Shown here in pieces: positions 40,401 through 52,400 of a stretch of DNA of 64,000 nucleotides. The notes under the pieces were generated by a model. The model searched no databases, was not told the origin of the DNA, and saw only the letters and a program-made list of their open reading frames with translations. Numbering within the stretch: the first letter of the stretch is position 1; each line of letters begins with the position of its first letter. Origin of the DNA: Lineus longissimus (taxonomy: Eukaryota > Nemertea > Pilidiophora > Heteronemertea > Lineidae); NCBI RefSeq assembly GCF_910592395.1, contig NC_088309.1:12652599-12716598 (forward strand). The letters are read 5' to 3'. The position numbers and the translations under genes were made by a program.

Positions 40401-43400
40401 GAAGTGGGAGGGCAAACAAAGAGAATCACACCGCCACAATTTTAATAGTTTCTATTGATAGAATAAGAATTCAGCGGGCGCCATTTATGTGCATGGCAAA
40501 AGTCCATTAACTCAGCTAATTTCCATGGATATTACCCAGGAATGTTTTCAAGGCGAGAGAAACATCTGATTTAAGTACCGAGCTTATTAGATTTCATATC
40601 CATGCCGAAGATTGGCCTTAAACGTTGGTGAAAACGAGTGCAGTTCCTGAGGTCACGGGATTGTACGAGAAACTTTCGACTCAGCTTAGCAACAACAATA
40701 CTGACTCCAGCTCAAGAGAGAGCAGGAGTCATGATCATGCAGATGCCAATTCATTTTCATGTCAAGGACGCGATCACTACCTGTACTCGTAAAATGTCTA
40801 TAAAACCATTAATAATATTAAATTAAATTACCACATTTTATAGTGCCCTATACAGGTAAAACGAGCTCTAAGGCACTTTACATTGGTAAAACACTGGTGT
40901 AAAACATAAGAAATTTAAAACAATGGTAATAAAGGAAAATATTTAAAACAAGAGGCCCAAGGGCCTGGCGCTCAGCTGAAATGGATAGGTGAAGGCAAGG
41001 GCCAAGTGTGTATCGGTACCGTTATTATGAGGCAGCGTGAAGCTATAACGTCTAGCACGCAGAAGTGCTGATGCGAAAGACCTTCTTGCTATATCAGTGC
41101 ATGCTGAAGTACTGAGTTGACGTCACCCTGGTATTATGACGTAAAGTCATTTCTATTGCCGTTGCAGTAGTGGGGTGTGTGATGACGTCAAGGAGTTGTG
41201 TGGTGACGTCAAAGAGTGGAGTCCTTGTCTTCATGCAGCGTAGGTGGAACTAATAACATGCACATGGACACAAGGTACATAATTATTACAGTGTATTTTG
41301 TGAGGTGGGGCCTGGTGCTTTACAATGGTCAAATGAACCGACTGTTCTCTGGACATTGATGAAGTGAATGCAGCCAAATGTTTGGGACGGTCTTTTTTGT
41401 ATGTGAAGAAAAGAAGATAAAGAGTTGGTTAACAAAATGAACTTTATTGGTGCGGCAGATATTTGATGCCTTTCGGCAGATATTTGAAGCGCCTTGCGGC
41501 AGATATTTGTTGCCTTGCGGCAGATATTTGATAACGCTCTCCAGGAATGGAAAGCAGTAAAACGAGTAAGCACACCTTACTCTGAATGTGGGAACAGCAA
41601 GTGCTTTCCTGGACTTGAAATGTGCCAACGACTCCTCTTGCAATAACCAACAACAGTTAATCTGTAAAAAAAGAGAAGAGAAATTAACACTGACTGAATA
41701 AAAAAGGGTGACATAGACGGGGAAATGTACACCACCGGATACAGTCTGTGCTTGATCAGGCATCGGTCAGATGATATCCTGAACAAAGCATCTATGGAAG
41801 CAAATCCAGAAAGAGACTTAACCTTCGAAGGGCACACTTATCACTCAGTGAAAAGTCAGTCCTGGGGGTTGTTTTCCAATTCAAAATAAAAGTGTAACCT
41901 CTTTAAATTAGTCTCACAGACTGAACCATAACACTCAACAGCTAACCGTGCCCACATGATGACTGATGCGAGCCAAGTTGGGCTTAAAGATGAGCGGGTG
42001 GTGTACTACATTTTGAAAATTGTCTATCGTCTACGACATGTGACAGAACAGGATCTAGTGGACTTAATGATGAGGTACTATCAAATAAGGTGTCCATCAA
42101 ATGAATCATGAGGGCCTGTTGAGTTATACTCTTAAGCCTGTCCTATAGGGCTAGGCTATCGTTTTTGTCTTTTTTACAGCCTACAGTACAGCCATGCATG
42201 TGTTCCGCGCATTTTACCGATCTGCGCTATCTTAAGATTGCGCTGCGCATTCTTAGGATCCTATAATTGCGCGGCAATCTCGAGATCGCGCAAGGGAGTT
42301 GGGGGGTCTTGCGAGCCAATGAACGAATGATGAATGATTGTCCTGCAAATAATATAACTGACTTATTGTGTTCTCTCCGAGAATTTGCAACATCAGACTG
42401 CATAAATTATGATGAGATATATGAACTATGGGTTGCCATTCCAACAATAATCTTCCGCACGGATCATGGACTTGAATTTTGTGAAAAGTCTCATCAACTT
42501 CTGCAATGTTACAAGAAAACGAGGACGGGAAACTTGGTGTGAAAGAAAATGTTGTCCCCTACGTTATTCATAAGACTATAATCCCACCTTTGGTGACAAA
42601 GAAAATGTCGTCCCTTGTGGAGAGTAAGTCATATCATATTCGTCAAAAAGTGTCATAGTGAGATCTGTTCACATTATCAAAGGCATGGCCGCATTAATTA
42701 CCACTGCTAATTAGGCTTCTGAGATGATGGTCAGTAAATATTGGTCAAAGTGTCATAGTGAGATCTGTTCACATTATTAAAGGCATGGCCGCCTTAGCGG
42801 CTTCTGAGATGATGGTCAGTATAAAATATTGGTCAAAGTGTCGTAGTGAGATCTGTTCACATTATTAAAGGCATGGCCGCCTTAGCGGCTTCTGAGATGA
42901 TGGTCAGTATAAAATATTGGTCAAAGTGTCATAGTGAGATCTGTTCACATTATCAAAGACATGGCTGCATTAATTACCTACCACTGCTAATTAGGCTTCT
43001 GAGATGATGATATGTTCATATTTGACTTGACACAAGCCAATTTTAGCACTTACTAATTATCATGATTAATATTCATTGATAATTTTTGGTGAAATGATCA
43101 CTATGACAGAACGCTAATTTACATATAATTACCAATTACCAATTATCAATTATCATTAATTGGTGAATAAACTATGTTCCATGACAATATTGTGCGACTG
43201 TAAGTGTAAATATCATGAACATTGTATTGTGTAATCATATATATCAAGGAAATGTAAATACTATTGGGATGTTATTATAAATAAAATAATTATAAACGTA
43301 TAATAAAATCTTAGTTATTAGATGTATCTCTTTATTCATTAAGTAAATCCGGATGCAAGATTACAACCAAATGTACTTGATCAATCATTAATTTTCAAAA

Positions 43401-46400
43401 GCATTGCTCTCAGGTTGGATGTCCATCAGCAAGCTGTGTTAGGGGATAACCTGAAATATAAAACAGTATTTATAATGAGAAGATAACATAAAACCTTACA
43501 TGTAGGCCTAAGTGTCTCCCTTCTCAAACGAATGCCTGAGCATGGAGGTATCTTAATAATACCTCCATGGCCTGCAGTTATCTTAATAATACCTCCATGG
43601 CCTGAGGTATGGCCCGAGGTACAAAATACAAATCAACCACTCGACAGTCAACTTTGGCCGGTATTAAATTAATTTACTTTCAGCATCCCATAGACAGTCA
43701 CATGACAGTAATGTGACTGTTGGTGTAGCAAATGAAACGGCCAGGGGCCATTGTGCTCACCGTATACATCTTTTAGTAGGCAGGATCATGCTTAGTTTAG
43801 AGGTGAATATGGTGAACACAATCAGGCATGAAGACTTTTTTTAGATGTGTATTGATGTCAAGTAATAAGACAGGGCAGTATATATAAGTTTATGATCCAA
43901 CCAATAATTGTCTATGAGTATGACATCAACAAGATCAATATCGTGTGATTGCTAAGAGTCCCTGCAATAAAAAATTCATCGAAAAAAAGTCATTAATAAG
44001 CAAGATATTGCATGTCCTACTTTTTCAGTTTTGACCCCCTGGTGGCCAAATCAAGAATCAGATGAGGCCAAAATTCGGTGTCAGAGATTATCTGATGTAG
44101 GGGGTTACATGTACCAACTTTCAAGTTCATAGCTTCAGCAGTTAAGAAACGTGCCATAGTTACACTCTAATGGCCAATTTACGCCATTTGACCTCTGTGA
44201 CCTAGAAAAGGAGGTCAAATCCAAAAATCGTAGGACATGTGGTGTATCCTTGCTAGAAGTCCCTGCCATAAAAATTTTATCGAAAACAATTCACTCAAAT
44301 AAGCAAGATATTGCACTTCTTCCTTTTTCCATTATGGCCCCCTGGTGGCCGAATAAAGAATCAGATCAGGCCAAAATTCGGCATCAAAGGTTATCTGATG
44401 TAGGGGGTTATATGCACCAAGTTTCAAGTTCATAGCTTTACTGGTTAAGAAACGTGCCATAGTTTACACTCCAACGGCCAATTTACCCCATATGACCTCT
44501 GTGACTTTGAAAAGTAGGTCAAATTGAAAACCCATAAGACATGTGATGTATTCTTCCTAAGAGTACCTACCATAAAAATTTTATCGAAAACAAGTCACTT
44601 ATAAGCGATATATCACACTTTTTAGATATCCACTTTTGGCCCCCTGGTGGCAAAGTTGAGAATCAGATCAAACTGAAATTCAGCACCAGAGGCTATGTGA
44701 TATAGGGGGTTATATGTACCAAGTTTCAAGTTCATAGCTTTAGTGGTTAAGAAACGTGCTATAGTTTACACTCTAACGGCCAATTTACGCCATATGACCT
44801 CTGTGAACTTGAAAAGTAGGTCAAATTAAAAACCCGTATGATATAAGATGTATATTTGCTATGAGTACCTACAACACAAGTTTCATCGAAAACAAGTCAC
44901 TAATAAGCGAGATATCACACTTTTTAGATATCGACATTTGGCCCCCTGGTGGCCAAGTTGAGAATCAGATCGGACCGAAATTTAGTGTCAGAGGTCACCT
45001 GACCTAGTGGGTGCTGTGTACAAAGTTTTAAGTTCATAGCCCTAGCGGTTAAGAAACGTGCCACTGTTTTTTAAATAGGATACGACGACGGACGACGGAC
45101 GACGGACACTGCGGTATTACATAAGACTCCCCTACGGTGAGCCAAAAATCAAGAAAATGTAAGATACAAGTCAGAAAAGACAAAAGGGAAAAGATAAAAA
45201 ATAATAAAATAAAAAAATATTTTTGGCCGTCCCTGACCGGGGTTTGAACTCACGACCTTTGGATTGCCACAACACGAAAAACACAAAACATGCAATTTCG
45301 GCCATATCTGTGTCTGCGTTGTGACCTCTGTGACCTCGACAAGTAGGTCAAATTAACAACCCATATGATATATGATGTATCCTTGCTAGGAGTACCTACC
45401 ACAAAAGTTTTATCGAAAACAAGTCATCAATAAGCGAGATATCACACTTTTTAGATATCCACATTCGACCCCCTGGTGGCCAAATTGAGAATCAGATCGG
45501 ACCGATATTCAGCACAAGAGGTTATCTGATATAGGGGGTTATATGTACCAAGTTTCAAGTTCATAGCTGTGGCGGTTGAGAAACGTGCCATAGTTACACT
45601 GAAACAGCCAATTTACGCCATTTGACCTCTGTGACCTTGAAAAGTAGGTCAAATTAAAAACCCGTATGATATATGATGTATCCTTGCTATGAGTACCTAC
45701 CACAAAAATTTCATTCCAAACAAGTCATTAATAAGCGAGATATCACACTTTTTAGATATCTACATTCGGCCCCCTGGTGGCCAAATTAAGAATCAGATCG
45801 GATCGAAATTTAGTGTCACAGGTCATCTGACCAAGGGAGTCCTGTGTACAAAGTTACAAGTTCATAGGCTTAGCGGTTAAGAAACGTGCCACTGTTTTTG
45901 AAACAGGATACGACGACGACGGACGACGACAGACGACGACGGACGACGGACACTGCGGTATTGTAAAGACTCCCCTACGGTGAGCCAAAAATTAGGTGAA
46001 AAATAAAGCTACCAATGGCAATGCAAAGCTGAACATGTAAAAGTATCATCATCTCTAAAATGCGCAATCGGCAAAAAGCGCACGCTCACCCTTGCGCGAT
46101 CTCGAGATTGCCGCGCAATTAACCGATCCTAAGAATGCGCAGCGCAATCTTAAGATGGCGCTAATCGGTAATTAGCGCGGAACACATGCACAGCGCAGTG
46201 TACAGACAGTACATGATTGCCAACCAAAAACATGAGCATTGCTGCGTAACGAAACTGCAGTGGAATTCATACTACGATGTCATAATGACAATGTGACTTT
46301 CAAAATAATTGTAAACAAACGTAAATGGCGAGATTTGTTGCAAAATTGCCAACCGCAACAACTCAGGGACCGTCCCAAAATGGCCGACGGCGAATTCTCC

Positions 46401-49400
46401 GGTCGCTAGCGCAGTCCATAAACAAGCATCAATTTTACCAACTTTGGGTGCAAGCTTGGTCATAAAAGTTACAGAACTGTTAGAAATACATCTAAACAAC
46501 ATATATATACAGTTAAAATTGCATAAAAATCCCGTTTCAACCTCCGGGCGCTACCTTTTTTTCTCCGCCACGCGCCGGGCCCTACCGGTCGTTATTTAGT
46601 GCGACCGCCACCAGAGTGTTTATCAGTAATCACGATCTTTCGCCATTTTAATTGCGCGTTTTAGGCAGATTAATCAATTATTACATGCATGCATTATATA
46701 TCACCGAAATGATAATTGCGTTGGCTATTTGAAACTAAGTTCAGATATCATTTTCGATCTTTGAATTGAATTTAGGCGAGTGATTTTTGACACCCTGTCG
46801 ACATATCAGGACTTGCAAAATTCACGCGAGATCGCTTGCATCATCGGCACGTTTGAAAACCGAATTTCACAAATTCCACAAATATTTATCACATACCATA
46901 TGTATCACCACAAAGGTAACTCTCTAGACTATTTGAAACCAAGTTCAGATACTTATTTTCACAAAAATTCGAAGCTATGCAAGCGATTTTTCAGTGGTAG
47001 AGATCGACGGAAACAAATTTCTCGCTCTAAAATGACACGAGACGAGCACCAACTTTCGCTAATTTGTGCACAAAATTTCCGCAATATTATAAAAAACTAT
47101 TGATAAATCTGAATTATATAGACTCTTTTCAGTACCTAAACAAATTTCAGGTACATGGTCATGTTGATTAAAAGAGTATCAACCGATTGAACATGAGAAA
47201 GTTCACTCATCTTCATTGAAGCAGCGACTACCGCCATTTTTAAATGGTGGCATCTCTTCTATCGATCGGCCAATCAGCGGCACTGCTTGCAAAAAGTTTA
47301 GCCACCGCCAAATTTGAAATCGCCAAAATTCAGGCAATGTGCCTGCAGCGCCAACTGGCGGCTAAAACTATATTAATTCCATTAAATGTAAAAAATGCAA
47401 AAATATTTAAAAATATTCAGCCACATTTGAAAACAATATTTGCTCTGTGGACCGAGGTAAAAAGGGAAAGAAATCTAAACGCGAAATGACCTCATTCTCT
47501 TAAGGCCATTCAAAATAAATTACTTGTTTATCATCACTCCACCTCACGATATTTGGAGGGGAGGCCCTTTGATATTGATATTTGATATTTTGTTTGGCGC
47601 CAATGTTTGATGGGGAAGGCCTTTGATATTTGGTATTTGATATTTTTCGGTCATGAACTTGGCAATGTATTCCATTGGGAGGGGCTTTGATATTCGATAT
47701 TTGATAATTTTTGGACTGACATATTACAAATGTATGTATAAGCCATGTCAAGTTATAATCAGTACAGATGTGTCAGGGAGGCCTAAAAATGTATACAGTG
47801 ATCAAATTCCAAAATGGATAGATAAAATAAGGACAGGAGAATACAAATTAAAGTTTAATTACAAAACGTGTATGGACACTGTCAAACTCACCGTTGGCAA
47901 AGGCATTGTACAGTTCAGATAAAGACCAAGTCTCAATAACATCTACACCATACCAGTCCTTCACGCATTTGGCACCCGACGAGATTTTTACCACGAGGAG
48001 CACCATGATCTGCTGATGATTTATTCCCCTGACATTTTACATGTACCGTACAAATCCATGTATATCTGACACAAGCATGCAAAGTGACAGCAAGCAGCAT
48101 GGCCCCAAGTCTCGCCCATTGAAAACATTCTCCTCATACACCACATAGTGTGTAAGCTTTGGTCAAACATTCATGCGTTGAGCAAGAAATAAAAACACAT
48201 GCGTTTATTCATCTCGGTTCCAGGCTCATCGGCAATATAAAAATAACTGGTAGGCCTATACGCATTTGCCCACGCAGGTATGAGGTTGAGAAAGTATTGG
48301 TTCCAAAATCTCCCCGAGTGTAGTCTCACTGAGTCAATAATTATTTTGTGTGCTGACAATTTACTTTGAATGAAAATAATTCATTGCCGTTGAGCGAGAC
48401 TGGTGTCACCCCCTGTACTGAGGTATTGAGACATTTTTTCAGCATCGGCTTGCTGCATGTTTGTTTAGTCGTAACTAATACCACGTGTGATGGCCAGAAC
48501 GGGGAAATGGATATCAATTATCAACAGGCCACCGGGTCAGGTAAAATTAGGGCGGTAGGTTGTTTGAATCTGAGTTGGAAGTTGAGGGCACAACTTGGGG
48601 CGGACGGTACCTTGATATTTGATATATCGAATATCAAAATAATCGGCACGGGACCTAAATGTCGGGGCGGGCGGTGATGATAAACAAGTAATTTATGTTG
48701 AATGGCCTAACACAGGTCGGATCGCGCTGATTTTTCGTTTTTTGAGTTCACCTTGGGCAACTCCTAATTTAGCACCGTCAACGAAGTGGCTAGGTCTTCC
48801 CGGTCAGAAATGTCCAATTTTGTCCACAGATGGGTCCCTAGATGGATGGATTGCAGGACGGACACCATTTGAACAGCTATACTACTAGCTCCGCTGACTT
48901 TGTCAGCTGAGCTAAAAACTAGAGCACTCTACATTTGTAAAACATTGGTGTTGTAAAACATAAGAAATTTAAAACAATGGTAATGGTTTTTTAACGGCAA
49001 AAAAAACCTCATTTGGAAGCATGAAACATGTGTGCATTGACCCAGTTTGTGCATTGACCCAGTTTTCCTGACCACGCGCAGTACTTCTGATCCTCTCATT
49101 TTTTGTGCAGTTTATATTCTATTGCTGGTTCTTCTCAGGTGAATCTGGACATCATGTCATGATAACATACTTCTTAAAACAATTGCTAGGGTGTTTTAGT
49201 GTTTTACGGAATGTGTATTGCTTCAACACGACATTGACAGGCGACTCGGCAGAAAAACAGACCTAAAACAAACTCTCGTAACTACACTTTAACTAATGTA
49301 CCAACCTTTTCCACTCAGCGGGCCAATCCTTCATCAAAATCTGTTGTTCCTGAAGAAAGTGAATATCTGGTGTGAAATAACGTCAGACACACCCAAAATC

Positions 49401-52400
49401 AACAGTAAACTAGAATTGTCAGTTGAGTCTTTGCAGACTCCGCCTCATATGCACACAGCCATGCATGTTGACAAAAACAAAACAAAACATCGCACTTTCA
49501 CTTCAGCGAAGCGATGGTTTATGTGCGAAATACGACTGATCAAGGCAACATAAAGTGTCCAGAAGGGAAGAACACATTCTTGAAACTCAGCTGCTTTAAT
49601 TCACTGCCGTTTTTTCTTATTTCATAGCCCATAAACTCCAAATATTAGGTTTTATAGAAAAATGCTTCGATGGTGTAGACTAGTCCCTGGTCTTTATCCG
49701 TTACGTTCCTCCATATGTGCAGCCAATATGTATTACACATAACGCGGGGCACCAGTCATCGTGCCGGTATGGCGAGGTTTATTGGTTAAAAATTTACATG
49801 TATTGCGCTATGCATGCCCATAGCACTTTCGCGGCTGTTACCCAGATTGACTTCTTAGTTCATGGACACCCTCGTTTTATCGATGTTTTGCAATGCATTG
49901 CCGTGTTCGTGTACATATGAAGCTTTCACCTGGGGACGAGAGTTTGCTGGAATAATTTCTTGAGGAGAATAATACCCTGACACAAAAGTCTCAGCCGATG
50001 GCGGAGACTAATAATAATAGGCTACTGGAAAATTCTCTCTTCTTAGAATTAGAAGGCCGAAGAAATTGAATTTAATCCCTCTGAATTAACATAATGCCTA
50101 CAGGGGCAGATGGTACACACAAGGTGGAGGCATTAGATTCTCTGAGCACTATTAAGTTGCATCCAAGATAAAATTCTAGTGTATGTCAAAAATTAAGTGT
50201 AAACTAGGAAGTTTTACTTAGAAGACAAAAATCAAGATGGTGCAATTTTCTTCTGTGAAAAGAATCCACCACAACCATTTGAGGGACACAGTTTGACATC
50301 TGCTCACTATCTCTCATCAAAGTTGCATTCAGGTGGAAAATGGAAAAGTCACTCAGGCTGATATCACCTTGATTGCAAAGTAGTACACTCCGTGCTTCTG
50401 TGATCTCCAATTCGCTTTGTGTGTAGTATCGCTGCATTCCTCACACATGGGTATCGGATTCCCAGATTCATCTGAAAAATAAATCAAAAAGATAATTTAG
50501 CACATTAGATATGACAACTCAAAAACTTCCATGGACAAAACACTTTCAGCTTTCTCTGAATGGCATCAATCAACAGGCCTGAAGTTTCTACCAGATGGCA
50601 AGCACCAAAACAAACAGTTCCATACTCATTTCTTATCAAGCCAAGTGGAGGATTCTTCTACTATGGAGTGTGGTCATTCAAGAAAGCAGAAAAAAGATCC
50701 AAGAAGCTGCAGCAGACATACATCAGTGGTCCCCACAGCCTTTGAGTTTGGGGGGGGGGTAATCTAACGTTTTGTCTGTTTTTGCCGCGTTTCGTGTGCA
50801 CTGGGAAAATTGTTCTTAAATTCTTGTTACAGTTAGAAGGTCCTATTTTAAAGATTTCAAGGACTTCAGAAGCATTTTTAAAGGCAGTTGGGGGTCATAA
50901 TAGTCATAATATAGCATTTTATTAAGGTGAATAAAATAAATTAGGAGGTCATTTCCCCCAAAAAATCGGACCCCGTTTTTAAAGGGTATGGAGAACACTG
51001 ATGTATACATGTAATGTAAGACAACGAAAGATAGTGAGACTGCATAAGGCAATTGTCCAGCTGAAAATATCTAGTGGTGCCTCATTATGGACTGGCTTTG
51101 TATCTTCACCTCTGCACCACCCGCATCCTCAAAAATCCAGAGTCAGTCGTATCCTCCTCCCCTCACACATGTTACTGACCCTGGATTAAACCGATCATTA
51201 TTCACTGGATGAGGCGGACAAATCTACTCCGCCAAATCAAAACGGCTCATCTTTCCTAGAAGCTCAGTCACTATCGAAAACAAACACTACATCTAGAACG
51301 CGCTCCCATTGGCTGAAATGTCAAATGCATGGGACGCATGTGCGGAATTTCTTATTACCCGATCCAATACACGATTTTGTAGGGAGCAATCATCTTCCCT
51401 CGGGATCGTAAAAAACGTTGATAGAATACCACCAAAGAACAATTAAAGAATAGAATGAATGGATACATTAACGGTTGATACTACATTATGGTGAAATTAC
51501 TACATTATCAGTTGTAACAAATGCATGATCACAACGTTGGGGCAGACAGTTAAGGCAGTCTGGACCTTTACATTAAATTCTTTGAAGTGCAGGTTGAGAC
51601 CAACCGGCCTAGTAGATGCACGGTCACAACCAGAAACAGTCTGGACCTTTACATCGATTCCTTTGAAGTGTAGGTTGGTTGTGACAAACTAATCCACTGA
51701 ACATGGTCCAGCCATGCAGTGTTGCCATCTTGACCTTTACATCAGGAACAAACCAGTTTCAAAGTGCAAGACGAGGACCAAGTCCCAGGGGTATGATTTG
51801 CCCACATTGATGGTGATAAAACTTAAAGGGGTACGTTGTTCATAATTACTTGTGGTCCAGTTAAATAGATCCATTAATAGACAATGCTGTAGAGCAGTTA
51901 TCATGAGTACAAATTTGTTTAAACTTGGTATTCATAATCAGTGTCTACACAACGGCAATGTTGAAATTTATATTGAATTTAGTACGTATTTCCACAATTG
52001 GACATTTTAAATTTCAATTAAAAGTTAACGAACGGCATAGGCCTTTCACAGATACACTGATATTTTTGTAAATCAACTGCCACATACTGTTTTCTTTATT
52101 TAATATATTTTGAGTTAAGCACAACAGTGAAAAAGAATGAAGTAATAGAATCGACAGGTTCTTCTGATGACCACGCGGTGAGCACTGATGTTGGATGGGA
52201 GGTGCAAGGTGTTCGTTTGGCTGTATGAGTAGAGTGTAGCACTTGTTCTTGAGCTATAGTCTGAAATGCGAAATCCATGATGGCCTCCTTGCAGCCATAT
52301 TAAATTTTGGGGCTTGACCAAAATCGATAGGCACCCTTGTCCCATCCACCCCAATTCAACATAGAAATTACAGATCAATCTGGCCACCGGTTCTTGAGTT

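Noticed and set aside
42640-43010. CRISPR-like array
   Set aside because: Units are contiguous with no unique spacers, and the genome is eukaryotic.
43441-43454. Possible exon after TTTATATTTCAG on the minus strand
   Set aside because: Every frame stops quickly and no donor follows.
45225-45300. Genuine tRNA gene
   Set aside because: Only a B-box-like segment is present; no acceptor stem or full cloverleaf can be drawn.
50531-50767. Plus-strand 78-codon ORF ending in a G run
   Set aside because: No family, no splice context, and the C-terminus is a homopolymer.
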